The position numbers were made by a program, and so were the translations under genes. A DNA stretch of 40,742 nucleotides, from assembly GCA_020851015.1 (NCBI GenBank), contig JADZDN010000117.1, forward strand, positions 1 through 40,742, given 5' to 3'. This stretch comes from Alphaproteobacteria bacterium. Lineage in GTDB: Bacteria; Pseudomonadota; Alphaproteobacteria; JAEULC01. A model generated the notes under the pieces. That model was not told the origin of the DNA. It searched no databases and worked only from the letters and a program-made list of their open reading frames with translations. This document shows, one piece after another, positions 15,250-23,778 of this stretch (the first letter of the stretch is position 1; each line of letters begins with the position of its first letter).

Positions 15250-15381
15250 CCGACCAGCCTAGCGTCCGATTGCGGCAAGCCCAGTCACGATCGCGCGAAG
15301 CCATTCAGCACGGGTTCAGCCGCCCCCAGGCATTGTCGCGCGCAGACGGAAGCCCCTCAGGACGAGAACGGGAGAAACGCC

Positions 15382-15714
15382 ATGAAGGCCCTTTCCCTCG
15401 CCGCCGCGCTGGCCGCCGTGTCCACCGCGTTCATCGCCACCGCCGCCGACGCCACGATCCTGTGCAAGGACGACCGGCGCTTGAACAACTACGTGTGCTG
15501 GGACGAAGCAACCCGCTACGCGCTGCACACGCCGCGCACGCACAAGAACGGCCAGCCCAAGAGCAAGGACGAGGTGCTGGAGGAAGGCAAGGCGATCGTC
15601 AAACGCATCATGGCGCGCACCGGCCGCAGCGACCGCGTGCTGCTGCTCGACCAGAACAACCGGATCGTCGAGGAGATCCCCGCGTGGAAGGTGGCGTTCC
15701 TGCGCGGCGAATAG
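15382..15714 (+). CDS. Small secreted hypothetical protein
   Basis: A 110-aa protein with a clear signal peptide (MKALSLAAALAAVSTAFIATAADA, cleavage about residue 22-24) and a good GGGAG ribosome site before the ATG. The mature protein of about 87 residues is charged and starts with two cysteines (TILCKDDRRLNNYVCWDE) that could pair in the periplasm. It then forms a long basic helical stretch (HKNGQPKSKDEVLEEGKAIVKRIM) and ends with RVLLLDQNNRIVEEIPAW. No family is recognised. It lies just before the tRNA-Val promoter on the same strand. Longer in-frame starts upstream are an artefact of the GC-rich frame. Confidence 0.75.
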   Translation: MKALSLAAALAAVSTAFIATAADATILCKDDRRLNNYVCWDEATRYALHTPRTHKNGQPKSKDEVLEEGKAIVKRIMARTGRSDRVLLLDQNNRIVEEIPAWKVAFLRGE

Positions 15715-15731
15715 CCGGCCGCCGCCCATCC

Positions 15732-15760
15732 TTGACGCAAGGCCCGGCCGGCCCTATACC
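15732..15760 (+). promoter_or_regulatory. Sigma-70 promoter of tRNA-Val
   Basis: TTGACG (15732-15737) and TATACC (15755-15760) are separated by 17 bp, placing the start of transcription near 15767, about 20 nt before the mature tRNA. This is the best-matching promoter in the window. Confidence 0.72.
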
Positions 15761-15761
15761 C

Positions 15762-15792
15762 CGCCCGATTCCTCGAGCGCCGGAATCGGGCG
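15762..15792 (+). repeat. 11-bp perfect hairpin overlapping the tRNA 5' end
   Basis: CGCCCGATTCC (15762-15772) and GGAATCGGGCG (15782-15792) are perfect inverted copies around a 9-nt loop. The right arm includes the first five bases of the tRNA acceptor stem. If transcription starts near 15767, a 6-bp leader hairpin abuts the mature 5' end. Confidence 0.7.
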
Positions 15793-15862
15793 ATTAGCTC
15801 AGCGGGAGAGCGTCCCCTTCACACGGGGAAGGTCGCAAGTTCAATCCTTGCATCGCCCACCA
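15788..15862 (+). tRNA. tRNA-Val(CAC)
   Basis: A complete cloverleaf can be drawn: acceptor GGGCGAT/ATCGCCC (one T-A closing pair), D arm GCTC-AGCGGGA-GAGC, anticodon stem TCCCC/GGGGA around TTCACAC, T arm GCAAG-TTCAATC-CTTGC, and an encoded CCA tail at 15860-15862. The anticodon CAC (15820-15822) reads GTG valine codons, the most used valine codon in GC-rich genomes. It has its own promoter and stands alone. Confidence 0.95.
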
Positions 15863-15909
15863 TCGGCCTGCCGCCCGCGGGCGGGCCCGCGAGGCGCAAC
15901 CGACCCAGG

Positions 15910-17148
15910 ATGACCGCGCCGCGCCCTTCCCAGCCTCCAAGTTCCGCCGATGCGACGGCACCGCGACCGTCGCCGATCGATCTCGTGCTGCTGGTCGGGC
16001 TGGCGATCCTTTTTTCGGCGTTCTCGCTTCCCGGAATCTTCGCCGGCCTCGCGGCGCTGCTGCTCTACCTCGCGCTGCGCCACACGGCGGGCCGGCTGGC
16101 CGTCGCTTCGGTCTGCTTGTCGCTGGCCTTCTGCCTGGGCGTCTGCGAGGCCGTGCTGCGCCTGGGGGTTTCGAACCCCACGTACTACCGCCCCGACGAG
16201 GTCCTGGCCCAGTTCGCCGGCGATGGCGGGCGGTCGCACTACGCGCCCGACCGGCGCCTCGACTTCGCCATGCCCTACGGCGATCTCTACGTGCTGTCGG
16301 ACCGCACGGCGCGCGACATCGTCGAGCCGCGCATGGTTGCCTTCGTGACGGATGCGCTGGGCTATCGCGACGGCGTCGGACCAAAGAACCGGCGCTACGT
16401 TCTTGTCGGCGATTCCTTCGCGCTGGGCAGCGGCACGACTCAGGATCGCATTCTGGGCGAGAGCCTGCGTCGTGCGCATGGCATCGACATCTACACGGCC
16501 GCCTTTCCAGGCGATCCCACGGACTATGCGCGCACGGTCGCCTGGCTGAAGGTGAACACCGCGCTGGTCCGCGAACGCAACGTGGTGGCGCTGCTGTTCG
16601 AGGGCAACGACTTCACTTGCCCCGGCACCGCGCCGCCGCCGCCCTCGATCTGGCAATGGCGCTGGCGGCCGGTGGCGCGGCTCGAGACCTATCGCCTGTT
16701 TTACGGCCTGACGCGCGTGGCGTTCGGATCGGGCGATCTCAACCGCGCCGTGCTCGTGCGGGAGATCGGCGGCAGGAGCGTCGGCTTCCTACAGCAATAC
16801 ATCGCCGTCACCAAGCGCGAGCAGGAATGCGACTGGTCCGCCGTCGCCGCCGCGCTGGCCGAGATGCGCCCGCATCTTGCCCTGGTCGCGCTGGCGCCGA
16901 CCAAGGATCGCGTCTACGCCGACTGGCTGGAGCCGGGCGCCCACCTGCCGCAGGCGCAGTGGGGCTTCGTCGAGGCGACGGCGCATGCGCTGGGCGTGCC
17001 GGCCCTCGACCTTTCGCCCGTGCTGCGAAAGCGGGCCGCCGAGCTGCTGCCGCAGGGCAGGTACGTGTTCTGGCGCGACGACACGCACTGGAACGCCGAG
17101 GGCATGGACGCGGCCGCCGAGGCGATCGCGGCCGCGCTGAAGCGCTAG
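15910..17148 (+). CDS. Membrane-anchored SGNH-hydrolase-like protein
   Basis: A 412-aa protein with two N-terminal membrane segments (about 23-45 and 48-85) and a large domain, probably periplasmic, of the SGNH/GDSL type. The nucleophile block is VLVGDSFALGSG (Ser168) and the catalytic pair sits in WRDDTHWNAEG (Asp390, His393). An Asn block appears as FEGNDF. Proteins of this build act as O-acetyl esterases or acetyltransferase partners on surface polysaccharides (AlgJ/AlgX-like group). The substrate here is unknown. A second SGNH protein with similar active-site spacing is at 36846. Its stop shares the palindrome CTAG with the convergent EamA gene. The ATG at 15910 lies 48 nt after the tRNA, with AGGATG and no strong ribosome site. 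Confidence 0.8.
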   Translation: MTAPRPSQPPSSADATAPRPSPIDLVLLVGLAILFSAFSLPGIFAGLAALLLYLALRHTAGRLAVASVCLSLAFCLGVCEAVLRLGVSNPTYYRPDEVLAQFAGDGGRSHYAPDRRLDFAMPYGDLYVLSDRTARDIVEPRMVAFVTDALGYRDGVGPKNRRYVLVGDSFALGSGTTQDRILGESLRRAHGIDIYTAAFPGDPTDYARTVAWLKVNTALVRERNVVALLFEGNDFTCPGTAPPPPSIWQWRWRPVARLETYRLFYGLTRVAFGSGDLNRAVLVREIGGRSVGFLQQYIAVTKREQECDWSAVAAALAEMRPHLALVALAPTKDRVYADWLEPGAHLPQAQWGFVEATAHALGVPALDLSPVLRKRAAELLPQGRYVFWRDDTHWNAEGMDAAAEAIAAALKR

Positions 17149-18044
17149 GCGGCGCCGGCGCGGCGCTGGCGACCCACCACGACCTCGCGGTGCAGGATGT
17201 AGAGGCCGCTGGCGACGATCAGCGCCGTGCCCGCGCCGGTCCACCAGGTCGGCACCTCGCTCCACACCAGATAGCCGGCGAGCACGGCCCACAGCATCGC
17301 CGTGTACTCGAACGGCGCCAGCAGCGCCACCGGCGCGCCGCGGAAGGCCGAGGTGTGCATAACCTGCGCGACGCCGCCGATCAACCCCATAACGGCCAAC
17401 AGCAGCAGGTCGAGCGCGGTGGGCGTCGTCCAGGCGAACGGAAGGACGAACGCCGAAGCCAGGGCTGAGCTGCCCATGAAATAGAACACGATCGTCTCGC
17501 TGCGCTCCGTCGCCGTCAGCTTGCGGACCCAGATCAGCGCAAGAGCGTGCAGCAGCGCCGCGACCAGCGGGATGAGGCTGAGCGCGGTCTGGCCGCCGAA
17601 ACCGGGGCGCACGATCAGGATGACGCCGACGAAGCCCAGCACGACCGCGGTCCAGCGCCGGATGCGCACCACCTCGCCCAAGAGCGGGATCGACAGCGCG
17701 GTGGAGAACATCGGCACGGTGAAGCCGATCGCCACCACCTCGGCCAGCGGCAGCACGGTCAGCGCGTAGAAGTTCAGCGCCATGCCGACCACGCCTACGG
17801 CGCAGCGGAGCGCATGCGCGCCGGGGTGGAGCGTGCGCATCGCCGCGAGCAGCCCGTGGCGGACCATCATCGGCAGCACGGGCATCAGCGCGAAGAAGGC
17901 GCGGCAGAAATAGACCAGCAGCGGGCCGTAGATCGCGGCCAGCCACTTGACCAGCACCGTCATGACCGCGAACAGCACCGTCGCCGACAGCAGCAGCGCG
18001 ATGCTGCGCCCCACAGACGCTACAGGAGGAAGCGGGAGGACCAT
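17145..18044 (-). CDS. EamA/DMT-family transporter
   Basis: A 299-aa inner-membrane protein with about ten hydrophobic segments arranged as two EamA repeats of five, the usual size for drug/metabolite transporters. Characteristic stretches are VLVKWLAAIYGPLLVYFCRAFFAL in the first repeat (positions about 31-54, outline only) and AQVMHTSAFRGAPVALLAPFEYTAMLWA in the second, where the 'AP.EY' motif marks the second EamA domain. Members export amino acids, S-adenosylmethionine or other metabolites, and the cargo cannot be told here. It starts 16 nt after the stop of the membrane DnaJ gene on the same strand, so they are likely cotranscribed. The C-terminal tail is short and basic. Confidence 0.88.
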   Translation of the reverse strand: MVLPLPPVASVGRSIALLLSATVLFAVMTVLVKWLAAIYGPLLVYFCRAFFALMPVLPMMVRHGLLAAMRTLHPGAHALRCAVGVVGMALNFYALTVLPLAEVVAIGFTVPMFSTALSIPLLGEVVRIRRWTAVVLGFVGVILIVRPGFGGQTALSLIPLVAALLHALALIWVRKLTATERSETIVFYFMGSSALASAFVLPFAWTTPTALDLLLLAVMGLIGGVAQVMHTSAFRGAPVALLAPFEYTAMLWAVLAGYLVWSEVPTWWTGAGTALIVASGLYILHREVVVGRQRRAGAA

Positions 18045-18060
18045 CGATGGACCTATCGCC

Positions 18061-18567
18061 TCACGGACGCTTACCCAGCAGCACGTCCTTGGCCTGGTTG
18101 ATCTTCTGCGCCAGGTAGGTGGAGCCGCCCTGGTCGGGATGGTTCTTCATCATCAGGCGCCGATGCGCCTCCTTGATCTCGTCTTCGCCGGCGCCAGGCC
18201 CCACGCCCAGGATATGGCGCGCCTCGTCGACCGACATGCCGCCGCGGCGTTCCGGCCCCGGCGCGGACCGGTCCCCCGCGGCATCGTCCGCCCGCGCGCC
18301 GCGGTCGCCCGACCACCAGCGCTCGCCGAAGATTTGCGAGAGGATCACGTTCCAGCGCACGAAGAACAGCGCCGCCGCGCCCAGCGCCTCGAGCGCGGGC
18401 ACCAGACGCCCGGTCAGCAGCAGCACCAGGGCGAGCACGAGCGCGGCGGCGACGCCCGCGGTGCGGCCAAGCCTGGCCAGGCTTTTCGGATCGGCCTTGG
18501 CGAAGTTCCGCAGCAGAAAGGCGACGAGCGCGGCAAGCAGGACGCCAAGGATCAGCCAAACGAACAT
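18061..18567 (-). CDS. Membrane-anchored DnaJ-domain protein
   Basis: A 168-aa protein with hydrophobic segments at about 2-20, 38-53 and 58-72 and a C-terminal J domain (about 112-168). The HPD tripeptide that stimulates Hsp70 is intact at 143-145 in MKNHPDQGG, within the order [32 protein letters not shown]. This membrane-then-J layout is the bacterial TIM14/Pam18-like type common in alphaproteobacteria. It likely recruits DnaK to the cytoplasmic face of the inner membrane. The linker (about 85-110) is charged and disordered. It follows the molybdoenzyme gene by 40 nt and precedes the EamA gene by 16 nt. No evidence ties its client to either. Confidence 0.88.
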   Translation of the reverse strand: MFVWLILGVLLAALVAFLLRNFAKADPKSLARLGRTAGVAAALVLALVLLLTGRLVPALEALGAAALFFVRWNVILSQIFGERWWSGDRGARADDAAGDRSAPGPERRGGMSVDEARHILGVGPGAGEDEIKEAHRRLMMKNHPDQGGSTYLAQKINQAKDVLLGKRP

Positions 18568-18607
18568 GCGCGTCGCCCGTGCGGGTCAAATACGGCGCGG
18601 AACGCCA

Positions 18608-20686
18608 TCAGTTGGTCTGCTTGAGCCACACCGCCGTGTCGTGGAACACAGCTCCCCCCTTGGGCGGCGCTGCGTCGGCCCCCACCAGCGCGTTGATGCC
18701 CACCCCGTCGCGGAAGGCGCCGTTCGGCCACACACTCTCCACCACCACCACGCCCGGCTGCAGCCCGTCGAACGCCTGCACATGCACCACGACCGAGGCG
18801 CGGCGGTTGCCGATGCGCACCAGCCCGCCCTCGACCAGACCGAGCTGCGCGCAGTCCTTCGGATGGATCTTCGCCGTCGGCCGAACCTCGCGGGCGCGCG
18901 AGCCCGGGGTCTCGGTGAAACTCGTGTTGAGGAACTGCCGCGCCGGCGCGGTCACCATGCGGAAGGGATGCTCGGCATCGGCCTGCTCGATCGACTCCAT
19001 GTGGTCGGGCAACTCGGGCATGCGGGCATGGTCGAGTCCCCAGCGCTTCCAGTCCGGCGCGAAGTGGAAGCGCTTGTCCTCGTAGCCGAAGCCGTCGAGG
19101 AAATGCGCGGTGCGGAAATCGGGCGCCAGGTCGACCCAGCCCATGCGATGCGCCGTCTCGGCGTCGGGCAGGCCGGAGTCCTTCAGCGTCCGGTCGACGA
19201 TCTCCCAGGCCGTCATGCCGAAGCCCCGGTGCTGCGCGCCCAGGCGTTTCGCCAATTCGCAGATGACCTCGTGGTTCGAACGCGACTCGCCCAGCGGCTC
19301 GATCACCTTCTTGGTAATGTGCAGGTGCGTGTGGCCGCCCGAAGTGTAGATGTCGTCGTGCTCCAGGAACGTCGTGGCCGGCAGCACGATGTCCGCCATC
19401 GCCGCCGTCTCGGTCATGAACTGCTCGTGCACGCAGACGAACAGGTCGTCGCGCTGGAAGCCCGCGCGCACCTTCAGGTGTTCGGGACAGACGACCATCG
19501 GGTTGGTGTTCTGGATGAACAGCGCGGTGACGGGCGGTCCCTTGCCCAGGTCGCGCGTATCGCCGGTGAGGATCGGGCCGATGCGCGACTGGTCGAGCAG
19601 GCGGGTCGACCTGTCGATCACGTCGGCCCCCTCGATCAGCCCGCGGTCGAGCTGGTAGATGCCCGCCATGCCGTAGAGCGCGCCGCCGCCCTTGTACTTC
19701 CAGGCGCCGGTGATCGCCGGCAGGCACGAGGCCGCGAACATCTGCGCCGCCCCGTTGCGCGAGCGCGTGAAGCCGTAGCCCAGCCGCAGATAGGCGCGCT
19801 TCGTCCGGCCATAGAGCCGCGCGAAATCGACGATCGCCTCGACGGAGAGCCCGGTGATCGCCGACGCCCATTGCGGCGTGCGGGTCTCCAGGTGCTTTTC
19901 CAGCCGGCCGGAGTCTTTCGTGTACCGCGCAAGGTAGTCGCGGTCGGCCATGCCTTCCTTGAACAGCACGTGCATCGCCGCGCAGGCCAGCGCCCCGTCC
20001 GTCCCCGGCCGGACGCAGAGATGCACGTCGGCCTGCTCGGCCGTGCCGGTTCGGTAGGGGTCGATCACCACCAGCTTGGCGCCGCGGTTCTTCCGGGCGC
20101 GCGCGATATGCGCCATGACGTTGACCTGCGTGGCCACGGGATTGCCGCCCCACATCACGATCAGGTCGGCCTCGGCCATCTCGCGCGGGTCGCTGCCCCA
20201 CTTGGCGCCCGCGCCGGCGAACCAGCCGGCGTCGCTGAGCGCGTTGCAGATGGTCGAGAGCTGGCGCGAATAGCGCATGGCGTGGCGCAGGCGCTCGATC
20301 CCGTCGCGCTGAACCAGCCCCATCGTGCCGGCGTAGAAATAGGGCCAGACCGCTTCGCTGCCGTGCTTCTGGGCTGCGCGCTTCAAGGCGTCGGCGGTGA
20401 TGTCCAGCGCCTCGTCCCAGCCGATCTCGACGAAGGCGTCGCGCCCCTGCCCTTTCGGCCCAACCCGGCGCAGCGGCTTCGTCAGCCGGTCGGGATGGTG
20501 CACGCGCTCGGCATAGCGCGAGACCTTGGCGCAGATGACCCCGGCGGTGTAGCCGTTGCCGCCCGCGCCGCGCACCTTGCCGATGCGATGGTCGTCCAGC
20601 CGCTCGACCTCCAGCGCGCAGGTGCTGGGGCAGTCATGCGGACAGGCCGAATTGCGCCATTCGCGCACGCGAGTATCGTCGGGCAT
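18608..20686 (-). CDS. Molybdopterin (bis-MGD) oxidoreductase, orphan catalytic subunit
   Basis: A 692-aa catalytic protein of the DMSO-reductase superfamily. The N-terminal 4Fe-4S site is Cys15, Cys19, Cys23 and Cys52 (CPHDCPSTC then GVICAK). Cys146 in STICNALSDAG lines up with the Sec/Cys that ligates Mo in formate dehydrogenases and periplasmic nitrate reductase. Cofactor-binding stretches VMWGGNPVATQ, VVIDPYRTGTAEQAD and FIQNTNPMV follow, and the molydopterin dinucleotide-binding domain fills the last about 120 residues (AKIHPKDCAQLGLVEGG). No twin-arginine signal is present, so it is probably cytoplasmic. No electron-transfer partner or cofactor gene is nearby. The substrate is unknown. 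The start lies 5 nt after the DUF29 gene, so they form one transcript. Confidence 0.88.
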   Translation of the reverse strand: MPDDTRVREWRNSACPHDCPSTCALEVERLDDHRIGKVRGAGGNGYTAGVICAKVSRYAERVHHPDRLTKPLRRVGPKGQGRDAFVEIGWDEALDITADALKRAAQKHGSEAVWPYFYAGTMGLVQRDGIERLRHAMRYSRQLSTICNALSDAGWFAGAGAKWGSDPREMAEADLIVMWGGNPVATQVNVMAHIARARKNRGAKLVVIDPYRTGTAEQADVHLCVRPGTDGALACAAMHVLFKEGMADRDYLARYTKDSGRLEKHLETRTPQWASAITGLSVEAIVDFARLYGRTKRAYLRLGYGFTRSRNGAAQMFAASCLPAITGAWKYKGGGALYGMAGIYQLDRGLIEGADVIDRSTRLLDQSRIGPILTGDTRDLGKGPPVTALFIQNTNPMVVCPEHLKVRAGFQRDDLFVCVHEQFMTETAAMADIVLPATTFLEHDDIYTSGGHTHLHITKKVIEPLGESRSNHEVICELAKRLGAQHRGFGMTAWEIVDRTLKDSGLPDAETAHRMGWVDLAPDFRTAHFLDGFGYEDKRFHFAPDWKRWGLDHARMPELPDHMESIEQADAEHPFRMVTAPARQFLNTSFTETPGSRAREVRPTAKIHPKDCAQLGLVEGGLVRIGNRRASVVVHVQAFDGLQPGVVVVESVWPNGAFRDGVGINALVGADAAPPKGGAVFHDTAVWLKQTN

Positions 20687-20691
20687 GGGCG

Positions 20692-21189
20692 TCAGTCTTT
20701 CGGCATGAAGTCGGGGTCGAGCACTTGTTCGGGCGCGTAAGGACAGGCGCGCGGGAACACGTCACGTGGCAGGTTCGTTTCGTCTGCGGCGGAAGCGACA
20801 GCATGAACGTATGATTTCGCGAGCATCGGTGCGACTTGCCGGCGAAGGCCTGGACTCTGCTGCAACAGATTCTCGGTGTCCCGGCGCTGCGTGCGGATCG
20901 TCGAGCGCCAGCTTCCGCTGCGCCGCTCCGGTTGAAATTGCCACTTGAGCAGGCGAGTCAGAATGAGCTCCAACCTGCTCTGTAATTCGCGGTAGTCCCG
21001 GTTCCCCAAGCTTTCGATCTCCTCGGCGAGGTTCTCCAGATCGAGCTCGGACATCCTGCCCGCGCGCAGCAGGCGCGCCTGCTGGCGGGTCCAGCGGTAC
21101 ATGTCGCGTTCGTAAAGCTTCGGGCGGGAGGCGGCCGTGGCTTGCGCCCGGAAGCCCACGCGCCGCTCGCGGGCGACGGATTTCGCCAT
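20692..21189 (-). CDS. DUF29 family protein
   Basis: A 165-aa protein of the DUF29 family, recognised by YERDMYRWTRQQARLLRAG, LDLENLAEEIESLG and RLELILTRLLKWQFQPE. These are short helical proteins abundant in cyanobacteria and alphaproteobacteria, of unknown function. I start at the ATG at 21189 because GAAGGAG lies 9 nt upstream. An ATG three codons earlier sits directly on that site. The basic first 30 residues (KSVARERRVGFRAQATAAS) precede the domain. It ends 5 nt before the molybdoenzyme start and is divergent from the acyl-CoA synthetase. Nothing links it to Mo chemistry except position. Confidence 0.8.
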   Translation of the reverse strand: MAKSVARERRVGFRAQATAASRPKLYERDMYRWTRQQARLLRAGRMSELDLENLAEEIESLGNRDYRELQSRLELILTRLLKWQFQPERRSGSWRSTIRTQRRDTENLLQQSPGLRRQVAPMLAKSYVHAVASAADETNLPRDVFPRACPYAPEQVLDPDFMPKD

Positions 21190-21291
21190 GCCGGCCATCT
21201 CCTTCGTGGCTAGGGCCATTCTAGGGACGCGGTCCTGCCGCGTCCATGGCGCAGCTTCCACCGCCACCCCCGACCGCCCTATGATCCCGAC

Positions 21292-22962
21292 ATGCTGGAA
21301 AAAGCGGCAAGCTATGAAGAAGCCGTCCGCGCCTTTCGCTGGCGCGTGCCGGAATTCTTCAATATCGGCGTCGACGTGTCGGACAAGCATGCCGGCACGG
21401 ACAAGCTCGCCCTGATCTACCGCGACGAGGCCGGTGCCGAGCGGCGTTTTACCTTCCGCGACATCGCGCGCCTGTCCAACCGCCTTGCCAACGTGCTGCA
21501 GGCCCAGGGGCTCAAGCGCGGCGACCGCCTCGGAATCCTGATCCCGCAGTCGCCCGAAACCGCTGTCGCCCATGTCGCGGCCTACAAGGCCGGGCTGATC
21601 GCCGTGCCGCTGTTCGCGCTGTTCGGCGAGGAGGCGCTGGAATACCGGCTTTCGAACTGCAGCGCGCGCGGCCTGGTAACCGACGCCGTGGGCCTGACCA
21701 AGATCGCGGCGATCCGCGACCGCCTGCCCGAGCTGCGCACGGTGCTGCTGACCGATGGCGGCGTGGGCGGCGAGGCCAATCTGTGCTTCGCCCAGGGCGA
21801 CCAGCCGCTGGGCTTCTGGCCGGCGGTCGATGCCGCGTCCGACCGCTTCGAAGCCGAACGCACGCGGGCCGACGACCCGGCGCTGATCATCTACACCTCG
21901 GGCACGACCGGCCAGCCCAAGGGCGCGCTGCACGCGCATCGCGTGCTGCTGGGCCACTTGCCGGGCGTGGAGTTCCCGCACGAGTTCTTCCCGCAGCCCG
22001 GCGACCTGATGTGGACGCCGGCGGACTGGGCGTGGATCGGCGGGCTTTTGGACGTGCTGCTGCCGGCCTGGCACCACGGCATCCCCGTGCTTGCCTATCG
22101 CGCGCGAAAATTCGACCCTGAAGAGGCGTTCTTCCTGCTGGCGAAATACGGCGTGCGCAACTCGTTCCTGCCGCCGACCGCGCTGAAGCTGATGCGCGGG
22201 GTGGCCGATCCGCGCGCGCGTCACGTCTTTGATCTGCGGTCGATCGGCAGCGGCGGCGAGACGCTGGGCGGCGAGTTGCTGGACTGGGGGCGCACCACGT
22301 TCGGGCTGACGATCAACGAGTTCTATGGCCAGACCGAGTGCAACCTGGTCGTGGGCAACTGCGCGGGCATCATGCCGGTCCGGCCCGGTCTGATGGGGCG
22401 CGCGATTCCGGGACATACGGTCGCGATCGTCGACGACGCGGGGCGCGCGTTGCCGGATGGCACGCCGGGCAACGTGGCCGTACGCCGGCCCGACCCGGTG
22501 ATGCTTCTGGAGTATTGGCGCAATCCGGAGGCGACGCGGGCCAAGTTCGCGGGCGACTGGCTGCTCACCGGCGATACGGCGCGACGCGAGGCCGACGGGT
22601 ATTTCCGCTTCCAGGGCCGGGCCGACGACGTGATCACCTCGGCCGGCTACCGCATCGGCCCAGCGGAGATCGAAGACTGCCTGCTGAAGCACCCCGCCGT
22701 GGCGATGGCCGCCGTGGTCGGTGTGCCCGATCCCGTGCGCACCGAGACGGTCAAAGCCTTCATTGTGCCGAAGCCGGGCATCGCAGCCGATGCCCGCCTG
22801 ATTGCCGACGTGCAGGCCTGGGTGCGCAAGCGCCTGGCCGCGCACGAATATCCGCGGCAGGTCGAGTTCGTGGACTCGCTGCCCATGACCGCCACCGGCA
22901 AGGTGCAGCGCAAGGTGCTACGCGAACGCGAGGCGGCGAGGCTCGCCAAGGAGGCAAAATGA
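21292..22962 (+). CDS. AMP-dependent acyl-CoA synthetase
   Basis: A 556-aa ANL-superfamily ligase that activates a carboxylic acid to its acyl-CoA through an acyl-AMP. Visible motifs: the P-loop-like IIYTSGTTGQPKGALHAH (about 200-217), the NEFYGQTECNLV adenylate-binding region, the LLTGDTARREADGYFRFQGRADD hinge region (about 420-442), SAGYRIGPAEIEDCLLKHP, and the catalytic C-terminal lysine in TATGKVQRK. It belongs near the acetyl-CoA/medium-chain synthetases, but the chain length accepted is not evident. The start ATG at 21292 begins MLEKAASYEEAVRAFRW. The stop overlaps the next gene as ATGA with AAGGAGG before it, so the two are coupled, suggesting degradation of a shared, perhaps aromatic, substrate. 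Confidence 0.9.
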   Translation: MLEKAASYEEAVRAFRWRVPEFFNIGVDVSDKHAGTDKLALIYRDEAGAERRFTFRDIARLSNRLANVLQAQGLKRGDRLGILIPQSPETAVAHVAAYKAGLIAVPLFALFGEEALEYRLSNCSARGLVTDAVGLTKIAAIRDRLPELRTVLLTDGGVGGEANLCFAQGDQPLGFWPAVDAASDRFEAERTRADDPALIIYTSGTTGQPKGALHAHRVLLGHLPGVEFPHEFFPQPGDLMWTPADWAWIGGLLDVLLPAWHHGIPVLAYRARKFDPEEAFFLLAKYGVRNSFLPPTALKLMRGVADPRARHVFDLRSIGSGGETLGGELLDWGRTTFGLTINEFYGQTECNLVVGNCAGIMPVRPGLMGRAIPGHTVAIVDDAGRALPDGTPGNVAVRRPDPVMLLEYWRNPEATRAKFAGDWLLTGDTARREADGYFRFQGRADDVITSAGYRIGPAEIEDCLLKHPAVAMAAVVGVPDPVRTETVKAFIVPKPGIAADARLIADVQAWVRKRLAAHEYPRQVEFVDSLPMTATGKVQRKVLREREAARLAKEAK

Positions 22963-23564
22963 AGACGGCATCCAAATCGATCGACTACTACTACACCCAT
23001 CAGAGCCCGTGGTCCTACATGGGCCACAAGCGCCTATTGGCGATGGCGAAGGCCGCCGGCGCCAAGGTGAATTTCAAACCGGTCGACTACGGCAGGATAT
23101 TCCCGCAATCCGGCGGCCTGCCCCTGGGAAAGCGTCCGCCCCAGCGCCAGGCCTATCGCCTGGTCGAACTCAAGCGCTGGAGCGAGCATCTGGGCACGAA
23201 GCTCAACCTGCACCCCAAGCACTTTCCCGTCGACCAGACCGCCGCCAACAAGCTGGCGATCGCGGCCGGCCGCGCGGGACACGACGCCGGCGCGCTGTCG
23301 CACGCCATCATGCGCGCAATCTGGGAGGAAGAGCGCGATATCGCCAATCCAGCCACGCTGGAGGCAATCGCGCAGGCAATCGGCTTGGACGGCAAGGCGC
23401 TGCTGAAGGCAAGCGCCTCGCCGGAGGTCGAAACGCTCTATCAGGGCTACACCGAGGAAGCGATCAAGGCCCAGGTGTTCGGCGCGCCTTGGTACATCTA
23501 CGAAGGCCAGCCCTATTGGGGACAAGACCGGCTGGACTTCCTGGAACGCGCGTTGAAGCACTAG
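22959..23564 (+). CDS. 2-hydroxychromene-2-carboxylate isomerase-like (DsbA family) protein
   Basis: A 201-aa thioredoxin-fold protein of the kappa-GST/HCCA isomerase group. Characterised members isomerise 2-hydroxychromene-2-carboxylate in naphthalene breakdown, using glutathione bound at a serine. Here the N-terminal strand and active-site loop read DYYYTHQSPWSYMGHKR (residues 9-25), with Ser16 as the candidate. FKPVDYGRIF, an all-helical insert (HPKHFPVDQTAANKLAI) and the cis-proline strand VFGAPWYIYEGQPYWGQDRLDFLERAL complete the fold. No CXXC is present, so it is not a disulphide oxidase. Translation is coupled to the acyl-CoA synthetase by an ATGA overlap with a strong AAGGAGG site. Many such proteins in alphaproteobacteria act on unknown substrates. 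Confidence 0.83.
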   Translation: MKTASKSIDYYYTHQSPWSYMGHKRLLAMAKAAGAKVNFKPVDYGRIFPQSGGLPLGKRPPQRQAYRLVELKRWSEHLGTKLNLHPKHFPVDQTAANKLAIAAGRAGHDAGALSHAIMRAIWEEERDIANPATLEAIAQAIGLDGKALLKASASPEVETLYQGYTEEAIKAQVFGAPWYIYEGQPYWGQDRLDFLERALKH

Positions 23565-23778
23565 TCATTCCAAGGAGATGGTTCCATCTTCCGCTGGGTC
23601 GCCGGCATTCTATGCAATGCGTTAACCCTTCGCGTTCCACTCTAGGGTCCTGTAGGTTAAGGGCATCGCGCGGCTAGGCTACTCGCCGATTGCAGACGCA
23701 GGAATGCAAGGCGCCGGCGGCCACACAGGTGTCCAAGCCGAGCTGACAGGCGCGTCGAGCCCACGAAGGCGACGGTCC

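Noticed and set aside
14422..15714. A 430-aa plus-strand frame that includes the small secreted protein
   Set aside because: Its first 320 codons are antisense to the DUF3108 gene. Only the last 110 codons, with a ribosome site and signal peptide, are real.
18119..20740. An 873-aa open frame on the plus strand opposite the molybdoenzyme
   Set aside because: Same antisense artefact. The minus-strand protein has its Fe-S and cofactor motifs in order.
23565..23778. A promoter or small RNA between the HCCA-isomerase-like gene and the ligase gene
   Set aside because: GTTAAC and nearby TTAAGGG words suggested a repeat, but they do not pair as an inverted repeat and no spaced promoter boxes were convincing.
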